Made by a program: the position numbers and the translations under genes
Notes under the pieces: model-generated
What the model was told of the DNA's origin: nothing
The model's input: only the letters and a program-made list of their open reading frames with translations
The model's database searches: none
Origin: CAZEWZ01 sp964516765
GTDB lineage: Bacteria; Bacteroidota; Bacteroidia; Flavobacteriales; UBA7430
Assembly: GCA_964516765.1 (NCBI GenBank)
Contig: CAZEWZ010000013.1
Coordinates: 1 to 43,691, forward strand
Length of the DNA: 43,691 bases
Direction of reading: 5' to 3'
Shown: in pieces, positions 32,473-40,984 of the stretch
Layout: every line of letters starts with the position of its first letter
Position numbering within the stretch: position 1 is the first letter of the stretch

Positions 32473-33203
32473 TAATAAAATTTTACATCATTTTTTTTCC
32501 AATATTTAATCAGAATAAATCCAAAGAGCATACCACCTAAGTGAGCAAAATGAGCCACATTGTCTCCAGCTGTGTTTTGAATGCCTCCAACAAATTCAAA
32601 TAAACCATATAAAATAACAAAATATTTGGCTTTGATTGGGAATAGAAAGTTTAAATAAATAACCTGATTTGGAAAAGTCATTCCAAATGCCAAAAGAAGA
32701 CCGAAAACAGATCCCGAAGCTCCTACAACAGGTGTGTGATACAAACTATACAATTCAATAGCTTTCGAGAATAATGGACTTGAACGATCAAAAGTTCCTG
32801 AATTAATGATAGAAAATATTTGTCCTTCAGTAAAGTAGCTTTCAATACCAATTACTTGAAAATGAATAATTAAGTAATGGAGAAATGCTGCACCAAAACC
32901 TGTAATTAAATAATAATTCAAGAATCTTTTTGGTCCCCATATATTCTCAATTTGAGCACCAAACATCCACAATGCAAACATGTTAAAAAGTAAGTGTGTA
33001 AAACCACCATGCATAAACATGTAAGAGACTAGTTGCCATGGTTTAAAACTTGGTGAATTAAAGTAGTACATGCCCAAGTTGTCATTTAAGTCTACATTAA
33101 TAAGTGAATCAAGTGTATATCTTGCCAAGAAAAACAACACATTGATGATTATAATGTTTTTAACCACTAACGGCATATTCGAAAACCCTCTTCTTGCGTA
33201 CAT
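32472..33203 (-). CDS. Rhomboid family intramembrane serine protease
   Basis: A 243-aa six-helix rhomboid. Catalytic Ser163 lies in VGASGSVFG and His221 in HFAHLGG; the L1 motif is HLLFNMFALWMFG. A lumenal loop of about 45 residues (about 115-160) separates helices. It has no long C-terminal tail, unlike its neighbour. It starts within the stop of mutL (TAATG), so it is translationally coupled to that gene. Confidence 0.94.
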   Translation of the reverse strand: MYARRGFSNMPLVVKNIIIINVLFFLARYTLDSLINVDLNDNLGMYYFNSPSFKPWQLVSYMFMHGGFTHLLFNMFALWMFGAQIENIWGPKRFLNYYLITGFGAAFLHYLIIHFQVIGIESYFTEGQIFSIINSGTFDRSSPLFSKAIELYSLYHTPVVGASGSVFGLLLAFGMTFPNQVIYLNFLFPIKAKYFVILYGLFEFVGGIQNTAGDNVAHFAHLGGMLFGFILIKYWKKNDVKFY

Positions 33204-35014
33204 TAATTGAATCTTTTTATGAGTTCATTAAGTTCAATAACTATTGCTGTTGGTTTATTAGTAATAGAGGCGAAAGGCATTTCACATGAAAATAATTCGT
33301 TTATTATCTGGTTCATTTCTTCTGTTTGTAAATTTCTCCCTAATTTGATTGCATTTCTTTTAGCAAACTTTTTCGCCATTGCTTTCTCTTTCTGTTGCTT
33401 CCAACTCTCCTTATTCTCTTGAAAAGATTGAAGAATATCTAAGACCATTTCATTAAGGTCCTCATTTGGAATATTTGCTGGAGTCCCTTGAAAAGTTATT
33501 CCAGTTTCATTTGTGGTAAAATCAAATCCCAATGATGCAATATCATCACTAACTTCATTAAACAAGTCAAGTTCCATTTTATTTAAAAGTACTTCTTTAG
33601 CAAAAACCAAAGATTGACTTACTACCATAGTATCAAGGAAATTCTGAAGATACTTTTCATAAAGAATTCTTTCATGAGCTTTTTCTTGGTCTATAACCAA
33701 GATTCCAGATTTTATTTGAGTAAAGATAAATCTATTTTTTATCTGAAATACAAATTGATGGTCTTGAATTTCCTCCTCCATTTTAGTCAGTCTAACTGGA
33801 GCCTCGGAAATAGCAGAATCCATGTCATCCTGCATTTCTTCGAATAAAGCTTGCCAATGAGTGCCTTTGACATTCTTATCTGAAGAATATCTAACTACGT
33901 TTTTCTTAGATTCAGAATCAAACGGATTAAAGTCTGGATTCACTTGAATGATTGGTGTCTTGATAGATTTTGATTGCCCCGTAGACATGATATTATACTC
34001 TGGGTTCAGACTGAAATCTAAACTAGGAGCAATGTTATATTGTCCAATTGAATGCTTAATTGCCGAACGGACGATGGCATATACATGTCTTTCATCTTCA
34101 AATTTAATTTCTGTTTTTGTGGGATGAATGTTTACATCAATTTTTGATGGATCGATAGTCAGAAATAGGAAGAAAGAGGGGTGATACCCGACTTGAATCA
34201 GGCCTTCCATTGCATTTTGAACCGCATGATTCATGTAGGAAGATTTAATAAATCGATTGTTTACAAACAAAAATTGTTCTCCACGCGATTTTTTGAAAAA
34301 TTCTGGTTTGCAGACAAATCCACTCACTTTAACAATATCTGTTTCTTCTTTCACTGGAACTAATCTAGTATTATAATTATTTCCATAAATACTGACAAGT
34401 CTTTGTCTGGATGTTTCTTTGGGAAGTCGGTAGATTTCTTTTTCATTATGAAACATTGAAAATGAAACCTCGGGATGTCCCAATGCAATTCGAATAAATT
34501 CTTCAGAAATAAATTTTAGTTCTGCACGATTTGACTTAAGAAAATTTCGTCTTGCGGGTACATTATAAAATAGGTTTTTTATAGTAAAAGAAGTTCCCTT
34601 TTGACAAGTACATACTTCAGCGGACATATATTCAGATCCTTTTATACACAGCTTAATGCCTAATTCCGAATTTTTTGTTTTTGTTTTTAATTCTACTTGA
34701 GCAATAGCAGCAATAGAGGCCAATGCTTCTCCACGAAATCCCTTTGTTTGGAGTGCAAATAAGTCATCGGCCTTAGATATTTTTGAGGTTGCATGACGTT
34801 CGAAACACATTTTAGCATCTGCTTCGTTCATTCCCGTGCCATCATCAATAACTTGAATCATTGTTTTCCCCGAATCTATTATGACTAGTTTAATGTCATT
34901 GGATTGCGCATCCATCGCATTTTCAATCAATTCTTTTACTGCTGAGGATGGTCTTTGAACAACCTCCCCGGCGGCAATTTGATTGGCAACATGATCAGGT
35001 AGTAAAGTAATCAA
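33203..35014 (-). CDS. mutL: DNA mismatch repair protein MutL
   Basis: A 603-aa protein. The GHKL ATPase domain (about 1-310) has VKELIENAMDAQ, DDGTGM and TKGFRGEALASIAA; the C-terminal dimerisation domain is at about 410-603. The probable start is a TTG (35012-35014), because the conserved residues LLPDHVANQIAAGEVVQRP begin three codons later and no ATG is available upstream: the codon two before is the stop of the 87-aa gene, in the same frame. The endonuclease-like motif of many MutL proteins, DQHA..E....E, appears here as DQEKAHERILYE (about 442-453), missing the His. MutL couples MutS recognition to repair. Confidence 0.95.
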   Translation of the reverse strand: MITLLPDHVANQIAAGEVVQRPSSAVKELIENAMDAQSNDIKLVIIDSGKTMIQVIDDGTGMNEADAKMCFERHATSKISKADDLFALQTKGFRGEALASIAAIAQVELKTKTKNSELGIKLCIKGSEYMSAEVCTCQKGTSFTIKNLFYNVPARRNFLKSNRAELKFISEEFIRIALGHPEVSFSMFHNEKEIYRLPKETSRQRLVSIYGNNYNTRLVPVKEETDIVKVSGFVCKPEFFKKSRGEQFLFVNNRFIKSSYMNHAVQNAMEGLIQVGYHPSFFLFLTIDPSKIDVNIHPTKTEIKFEDERHVYAIVRSAIKHSIGQYNIAPSLDFSLNPEYNIMSTGQSKSIKTPIIQVNPDFNPFDSESKKNVVRYSSDKNVKGTHWQALFEEMQDDMDSAISEAPVRLTKMEEEIQDHQFVFQIKNRFIFTQIKSGILVIDQEKAHERILYEKYLQNFLDTMVVSQSLVFAKEVLLNKMELDLFNEVSDDIASLGFDFTTNETGITFQGTPANIPNEDLNEMVLDILQSFQENKESWKQQKEKAMAKKFAKRNAIKLGRNLQTEEMNQIINELFSCEMPFASITNKPTAIVIELNELIKRFN

Positions 35015-35017
35015 AAT

Positions 35018-35281
35018 TTAATATTTAAGTACATAATAAGTTAAACTACTAAGAGCAAAAATAAGTAGTAATAATCTAATAGAAGATTGTTTTTCATACC
35101 CTGGATATTTAGCTTCCCATGCATTGACAAAGTAACCTTTATGTACCGATTTGATATTAGTCTTAGATTTTTCTTTAGCCAACTTTATCCTTTCCTTACG
35201 TTCGTTATAATATCTGGTTGACATATCAAACTGTTTTGCTGATTTTGATTTAAAAATGGATGGAAGTTTGGGTACGAGCAT
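35018..35281 (-). CDS. Small conserved basic membrane-anchored protein, function unknown
   Basis: An 87-aa protein with a basic N-terminal half (YYNERKERIKLAKEKSK) and one hydrophobic C-terminal segment (about 68-85). I recognise it only as the small gene that often precedes mutL in Flavobacteria; names such as riboflavin synthase subunit have, I believe, been attached to relatives but nothing here supports that. It is in the same frame as mutL, separated by TAA and one codon before the mutL TTG. Given its location it may be co-translated with MutL. Confidence 0.75.
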   Translation of the reverse strand: MLVPKLPSIFKSKSAKQFDMSTRYYNERKERIKLAKEKSKTNIKSVHKGYFVNAWEAKYPGYEKQSSIRLLLLIFALSSLTYYVLKY

Positions 35282-35313
35282 TAAATTGTAATTTAAATAA
35301 ATTTGAGTGTAAA

Positions 35314-35826
35314 TTAGATTTTTTTCATTTGATCTTTCATCATTTTTCTCTGATCCTCTAGCATATTGTGTTTATCTAATTTTTTTACCTCAGTGAGAAG
35401 AGCTGATGCTTCTCTCTTTCTTCTTCTTGACATTGCAAGGCCTGCAAGGTTTAACTTTGCGACTGCTTGGTCCATATCTGTGCGTAAACCTATCGCTAGA
35501 GATCGTTTGAAAAACTTTTCGGCTTTATTCATTTGTGTTTGAGATAAAACCAAGCCATTTAAATAATAAAAATAAGCTTCTTGGGATTGTATTAATTTTT
35601 CTGGAAATTTTATTTTATCTAATATGATTGCAGCTTTGTTCATATTATTTTTTCTGATAAAATAGAAAGCTCGTATAATTCTTTCATCTTTGAATATACT
35701 CAATATAATCGCACCCATAAGAAGTAGAACTAATATACCATATCCGATTTCTCCACTGTAAATTAATATTATTCCAATTATAGCAACTAATCCCGAAAGA
35801 ATGATTTTTATTTCTTTATTGTACAT
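35314..35826 (-). CDS. Small TPR-type membrane protein
   Basis: A 170-aa protein with two adjacent N-terminal membrane segments (about 7-25 and 28-43), followed by a cytoplasmic region of helical repeats resembling TPR units (about 55-150), including NKAEKFFKRSLAIGL and AKLNLAGLAMSRRRKREA. The basic C-terminus ends KDQMKKI. It may act as a protein-binding adaptor at the inner membrane. It lies 20 nt after nhaC and 32 nt before the 87-aa gene. Confidence 0.75.
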   Translation of the reverse strand: MYNKEIKIILSGLVAIIGIILIYSGEIGYGILVLLLMGAIILSIFKDERIIRAFYFIRKNNMNKAAIILDKIKFPEKLIQSQEAYFYYLNGLVLSQTQMNKAEKFFKRSLAIGLRTDMDQAVAKLNLAGLAMSRRRKREASALLTEVKKLDKHNMLEDQRKMMKDQMKKI

Positions 35827-35846
35827 AAATAATAATTTATTTTAAT

Positions 35847-37277
35847 TTATAAATTTTGTATTTTTTTAATCTTTATTCCAATAATAGCGAATAGAATTGT
35901 CATAAGAGGACTAATAATATTGAAAAAGCAATAGGGAAGATAGCTTAATGTTGCCACACCAAGAACACTGGCTTGAGTAGCTCCACAGGTATTCCACGGA
36001 ATTAGTACCGAGGTAACTGTCCCTGAATCTTCTAATGTTCTACTTAGATTTTCAGGTGCTAACCCTTGTTCTTTATATGCTTTTGCAAACATTTTTCCTG
36101 GTACAATAATAGATAAATATTGGTCTGAAGCGGTGATGTTAAAAAATATACATGTTCCCGCAGTGGTCCCTATTAATGAGGCGGAACTTGTTGCAAGTTT
36201 TAAAATAGATTTAGATAGAGTTTGAAGGAATCCAGAAGCTTGCATTGCTCCGCCAAAACACATAGCACAAAGTATAAGCCAAATAGTATTTAGCATCCCA
36301 AACATTCCTCCAGAATTCAATAAATTATTAATCATTTCATTTGAGGTAGTAATACTTATTTCTCTAGACATCGCATCCATTAGAGTGATAAAGCAAGCGT
36401 AAAAGTAATTATGTTGATTACCTAACTCATAAATAATATTTGGCTGAAAAATTACAGCAACAATTCCTCCGAAAATTGTACCTAAAAAAAGTGTCGGGAT
36501 TGCTGGTACTTTTTTGATGATGAGTAAAATAACTCCAGCAGGGACTAAAAATAAGATTGGTGAAATGAAAAACTTTGATTCTAAAGCTTTTAGTATTCCA
36601 TTAATTTCATTGGCTGTAGTTTCTGAGTCCAAATTAAAACCCATAAAAAGAAAAATAATTAAAGCGATGACAATCGAAGGGATCGTAGTGAATGCCATGT
36701 ATTTAATGTGGGTAAATAAATCTGTTCCAGCCATAGCTGGAGCCAGATTTGTGGTATCGGATAGGGGTGACATTTTGTCTCCAAAATAAGCCCCAGAAAT
36801 GATTGCTCCAGCGACCATTGCTTTAGAAATCATTAATGCTTCTCCAATTCCAAGAAGAGCTATTCCAACTGTGGCAATTGTTGACCAAGAACTTCCTGTC
36901 GCTAAAGAAATAATTGCACTAACCAAACATGCACCAATTAAAAAATAGGTAGGATTGACGATTTGAAGACCATAATAAATCATTGCAGGTACAATACCAC
37001 TAATTAACCATGTCCCAGTTAAGGACCCAATCAGAAGTAAAATAATAAGCGCTGGGAGGGTATCAGATATACTATTTTTTATCCCATTTAATAGATTATT
37101 CCATTTCTCACCAAGATTAATAGATATAGCTACACATAATGAACCGGATAGTAATAATGCAATTTGATTTGCACCCTCTGTCGCATCCCCACCAAATAAA
37201 TAACCATTAAGTACCAGCAGAACTATGAGAAAAAATATAGGGCTTAGAGCAATTCCTAATGATATGTTTTTTTTCAT
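35847..37277 (-). CDS. nhaC: Na+/H+ antiporter NhaC family
   Basis: A 476-aa polytopic membrane protein with about twelve hydrophobic segments. NhaC-family landmarks include ATGSSWSTIATVGIALLGIG, GAIISGAYFGDKMSPLSDTTNLAPA and the C-terminal LIPWNTCGATQASVLGV. It exports Na+ in exchange for H+, which fits a marine habitat. It is the first gene of the run that includes mutL, and a promoter lies just upstream, inside the end of the CotH gene. Confidence 0.92.
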   Translation of the reverse strand: MKKNISLGIALSPIFFLIVLLVLNGYLFGGDATEGANQIALLLSGSLCVAISINLGEKWNNLLNGIKNSISDTLPALIILLLIGSLTGTWLISGIVPAMIYYGLQIVNPTYFLIGACLVSAIISLATGSSWSTIATVGIALLGIGEALMISKAMVAGAIISGAYFGDKMSPLSDTTNLAPAMAGTDLFTHIKYMAFTTIPSIVIALIIFLFMGFNLDSETTANEINGILKALESKFFISPILFLVPAGVILLIIKKVPAIPTLFLGTIFGGIVAVIFQPNIIYELGNQHNYFYACFITLMDAMSREISITTSNEMINNLLNSGGMFGMLNTIWLILCAMCFGGAMQASGFLQTLSKSILKLATSSASLIGTTAGTCIFFNITASDQYLSIIVPGKMFAKAYKEQGLAPENLSRTLEDSGTVTSVLIPWNTCGATQASVLGVATLSYLPYCFFNIISPLMTILFAIIGIKIKKIQNL

Positions 37278-37298
37278 TGGTTCGAATTATTAGTCCCG

Positions 37299-37330
37299 CA
37301 AAGATAATGTATCAAATTTATAATACCAAC
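37299..37330 (-). promoter_or_regulatory. Promoter candidate for nhaC and the mutL run
   Basis: On the minus strand: -33 GTTG (37330 to 37327), 20-nt spacer, -7 TATCTTTG (37306 to 37299) followed by C, giving a leader of about 15 nt to the nhaC ATG at 37277. The -33 box falls inside the last codons of the upstream CotH gene. Confidence 0.5.
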
Positions 37331-40300
37331 ACGCTTCCTTCGAACACATATTTAGACCCTGTTAAGTTAGAGAATGCAGTAATTTTATAAATATAAAAAT
37401 TACTTTTCCCTTGATCTAAGGTAGGACCTTCCCAACCAATTTCAATATCAGAAGAACCATACACAAAGCCTCCCCATTCATCAAATATAAGTAGTTCGTA
37501 TGAGTTAACTTTATCTGTGTCGCATCCGGGTTTGAAAACATCGTTAAGTCCATCTCCATTTGGCGAAAAACTATTGGGAATAAATAATTCTAATTCTGTT
37601 TCATTAAAGACAACTTTAATTGTGGCGTCCCTAATAATTTGATGTGTATAAAACTCATTTGTTTCTAAAATACCATTATCCAACTGCCAATTCATAAATT
37701 TCATACCTACAAAGGGAGTAGCTTGTAAAGGTACTTGAGTAAATCGTTCAAATTTTTGAGTAAATGGGAATGGTGAAGTCTCTATTCCATTACTTTTTAA
37801 TACCCCTCCATTACTAGGTTCAATGACAAATGTAAGATCAAATAGTTCTCCTAAATTTAGAGTTATTGTATCTATTTCATAAAAGCTTGTAGAAATAGAT
37901 TCAGTAAATGTACTATTTAGTATAGTAAAATTAGACGTCCATTCTTCAAAGAAGAAGTCTTCATTTATTGTTGAACTGATGTTGTAATTCTGTCCATAGA
38001 CTAGTGAGACCGTCTGAGGGAATTCTGATATTATTTGATTGTTTATTATGATATTAGCTCCATTTGATGGGATACAATTGAATGTGATTTCAAGCTCAAT
38101 TGGGGTGAAATATGCAACTAATGTCTCATTTTGTGTTATGGATATAGTTGTTTGTGGGTTTTGAGAATTACTAAGTGTTCCTCCTGATAATTCCCAATGA
38201 TCAAAAATAAATCCTTCTTGGGGTGAAGCAACAAGCGAGGTTATTCCATCAATCGGTGCAGTGTTTGGGAGATTGTTAAAGATTTCTCCAGACAAGGATA
38301 TTTCTCCCGATCCTGATGGTGAAACATCAAATATTAGTGCAGGAAGGGGAATAAATTGGGCAATTAAGCTTTGGTTATCAGTAATGCTGACTAGAGTTGA
38401 ATTATTGTTTGGATCGAGTATATATCCACCAGATAATTCCCAATAATCAAATGCAAACCCGGGTTCTGGAACAGCAAATATTGGAGTTTCACCATTCATT
38501 GATGTATTGGTTGGCAAATTATCGAATAGTTCTCCATCTACATTAATTGATCCGCTTTGTGGTGGATTGGCTTCTAATGATAATGATATATCAGGAGCGA
38601 AGTGAGCAATAATAAATTGATTTCCAGAAAGGTTGTAAGTCACTTCAGGATTATCAATGACTCCAATAATGGTATTGGGAGTAAACTCCCAATAATCAAA
38701 TATATAACTTGGATTAGGAGTAGCAACTAATGTTTGATCTATGCCGCCAAAATAAGTTCCGGAATAAGGGAATGTACTTAGATCTGCACCATTAATTTCT
38801 AGGTTTCCAGTCATTGGGGGCTCTACGCTTAAATTCACATTAAAGGGTCCTTCAATTCCATATTCATCTTCATAACAATCTAAAATCCCACTGTTGATAA
38901 TTGTACATCTAGCTTCAATAAAATCTCTAATATCTTGAACATTGTCTTGCCATTCATTATAATTTCCTCCCCACCTTTCGATCTGCATTGGCATTTCTGG
39001 TTCAATTAAATCAATAAGACTGTCTAGGTGATTTACTAGAAATTCACAGCTAAAATAACTATTTGATAAGTCTGTCCATCTGTTAATGTAATCCGCAAAA
39101 AAAGATTGGTTACTAAGAAGAGCATTCCAGATAGGTATATGACCCTGCCCACCTTGATTTCCAATTCCTTCAGGGTCACATGGGTCCGAATTTGGATTTT
39201 GACTTGGAATTTCAGTATAATTTGCTCCATGATCAAATGTATTATCCATATCCCAAAGCACATATCGCCATTTTTTCTTATCTCCATCTTCTTTTAGCCC
39301 TCTCCACCAAGCTGTATTCCAATTTAACCAATCGGAGTTTACAACATAAGTATTCAAGATAAAATAATCAATTAAACTCCCCATATTAAAAATACTTTTT
39401 GCATAGTTGTAATTATCTGGGTCACTCATATCGTTGTTCGTAATAAACTCTCGTATATCATCCCAATCGTCTTCTACTGAGTCTTCTGTTTGACCATCAG
39501 ATAAAACATCAACCCAGGTGCCACCCCAGGTTTTAAGAAATGCAACAGAGTCTTGATCATAATAATAGTCTGTGAAGTCTTTGTCATCTACTTTTTCTCT
39601 AATTTCGTACAAGCCCCAATATTCACCATTTAAAAATAAGATACAAGGCTCAAAGGAGCGTTCATCCATTCTTAGATCTGCAATTTGAGATAAACTTTGG
39701 ACATATGAATCACGAATGTGAGCTCCGGAGTTACCGTAAGCAAAAGGATAATTATCATTTGCTGCAGTTTTGATAATCAACCTTTGATATTTATCTCTAC
39801 TTTTTGTTCTAAATAATTCATCCTTTATAGCATAATTATAACCAAATTGATCTCTAATAATAAAATCAAAACCTCTTTGAGGATAATTCCATGAGTCATT
39901 TCCATGTTCATTAAACTCTCCGGAAGCTTTGTCTGCAAGAACTCCGCCTTTGTAATATTCAAAAGTACCCCATGGTTCTATGTCGTCATTTCCATCGAGT
40001 AAGTTATCTACTTGATTTCCAGCTACAGATAATATTGGCAGGCTGTAGCTGTCAGAAATAAAGAAGGTTCCGTACTCCATAAAACTGGGGTGTAAATTTT
40101 CATTGTCGGACACTGAAAATGCTTTTACGACAGTTGTTTGGGTTAATGCGATGGCTCCAGTATATAAAATGGCTCCGTTTGTAGGCATATTTCCGTTAGT
40201 TGTGTAGTAAATTTCAAGATCTGGATTAGTACAGGTAATTTCCAATGTCATATTACTCATGTAACTTCCAGGGTCAATAGAAAAAGAGGGGGTCTCACTA

Positions 40301-40806
40301 AATCCATCTAAGGCGTTTATGTTGGTGTTATTTGGATTGGGGTCTGTAAAAAGACCCCAAGTTTCAGCTCCATCTGTCTTTCTTCCTCGAGATTGATCTA
40401 CCAAAGTGGGTAAAACAAAGACAGAATCAATAATGGTTAATCCATCGGGTGCTGTAAGAATAATCCACTCATTACCTTTAGTTTGGTGTATTTTGAAATT
40501 AGTGTGTATATTATTTCCTAAAATTGTATTTCTTCCAGATGCAAAAATCGTTAGGTGATCTAGGCTATTAATTTCTATTGAAGTATTAATTTGAAATTTG
40601 GTTAGATTATTCTCTTTATCGCTTAGATAATAACCCTGCAGGTTCATTTCAGTTGAAGAAGAATTGTATAATTCAAACCAATCTTCGTAATCTCCATTAT
40701 TATCAAGGAAATCTCCGAAGTTTGCTGCAGAGTACTCGTTAATAATAATTTGAGCATTTGTTTGATAAAAGCAAAAAGAGATAAAAATTAGAAATAATAG
40801 TCTCAT
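37318..40806 (-). CDS. CotH-kinase/lamin-tail surface protein with InlB-like repeats and CHU_C domain
   Basis: A 1162-aa exported protein. After a signal peptide (1-18, ending TNAQ) come a lamin-tail (LTD) domain (about 20-130, IIINEYSAANFGDF), a chitobiase-type C-terminal beta domain (about 175-245, IYYTTNGNMPTNGAILY), a CotH domain (about 265-600, EYWGLYEIREKVDDKDF and WDMDNTF) and five repeats of about 80 residues (about 665-1070) with the FDYWEL.G pattern of InlB/Listeria-Bacteroides repeats. The C-terminus (about 1080-1162) is a CHU_C gliding-motility-type domain (SFSPNGDGLNDVFKP...DEWGG), used by T9SS type B cargo. It is probably surface-anchored or secreted. CotH kinases phosphorylate secreted proteins in spore-formers; here the substrate is unknown. 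Confidence 0.92.
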   Translation of the reverse strand: MRLLFLIFISFCFYQTNAQIIINEYSAANFGDFLDNNGDYEDWFELYNSSSTEMNLQGYYLSDKENNLTKFQINTSIEINSLDHLTIFASGRNTILGNNIHTNFKIHQTKGNEWIILTAPDGLTIIDSVFVLPTLVDQSRGRKTDGAETWGLFTDPNPNNTNINALDGFSETPSFSIDPGSYMSNMTLEITCTNPDLEIYYTTNGNMPTNGAILYTGAIALTQTTVVKAFSVSDNENLHPSFMEYGTFFISDSYSLPILSVAGNQVDNLLDGNDDIEPWGTFEYYKGGVLADKASGEFNEHGNDSWNYPQRGFDFIIRDQFGYNYAIKDELFRTKSRDKYQRLIIKTAANDNYPFAYGNSGAHIRDSYVQSLSQIADLRMDERSFEPCILFLNGEYWGLYEIREKVDDKDFTDYYYDQDSVAFLKTWGGTWVDVLSDGQTEDSVEDDWDDIREFITNNDMSDPDNYNYAKSIFNMGSLIDYFILNTYVVNSDWLNWNTAWWRGLKEDGDKKKWRYVLWDMDNTFDHGANYTEIPSQNPNSDPCDPEGIGNQGGQGHIPIWNALLSNQSFFADYINRWTDLSNSYFSCEFLVNHLDSLIDLIEPEMPMQIERWGGNYNEWQDNVQDIRDFIEARCTIINSGILDCYEDEYGIEGPFNVNLSVEPPMTGNLEINGADLSTFPYSGTYFGGIDQTLVATPNPSYIFDYWEFTPNTIIGVIDNPEVTYNLSGNQFIIAHFAPDISLSLEANPPQSGSINVDGELFDNLPTNTSMNGETPIFAVPEPGFAFDYWELSGGYILDPNNNSTLVSITDNQSLIAQFIPLPALIFDVSPSGSGEISLSGEIFNNLPNTAPIDGITSLVASPQEGFIFDHWELSGGTLSNSQNPQTTISITQNETLVAYFTPIELEITFNCIPSNGANIIINNQIISEFPQTVSLVYGQNYNISSTINEDFFFEEWTSNFTILNSTFTESISTSFYEIDTITLNLGELFDLTFVIEPSNGGVLKSNGIETSPFPFTQKFERFTQVPLQATPFVGMKFMNWQLDNGILETNEFYTHQIIRDATIKVVFNETELELFIPNSFSPNGDGLNDVFKPGCDTDKVNSYELLIFDEWGGFVYGSSDIEIGWEGPTLDQGKSNFYIYKITAFSNLTGSKYVFEGSVLVL
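37571..38846 (-). repeat. Five FDYWEL-type InlB-like beta repeats (coding)
   Basis: Inside the CotH protein, five units of about 80 residues each carry G..-NGE/NG..-P-..T..A.P..GF.FDYWELSGG....N...T.....Q.L.A.F, most similar in the second and third units (FDYWELSGG and FDHWELSGG). They resemble the Listeria-Bacteroides (List_Bact_rpt) repeat and probably form a stalk. Boundaries are approximate. Confidence 0.75.
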
Positions 40807-40984
40807 AATCTATAGAGGGAACTTAGTTTTTTTTGAATAAGTATAATTTAAATCAATTAACAAAAATTGTTCCAAACAAAAATAATCTAATTATATTTAA
40901 TTTGGAAGATGTAAAAAATTAAGATTTGAAAAATGATATAATTAATTGTAATTTCAGTCACATTATTTAGATAAATAAAACGTA

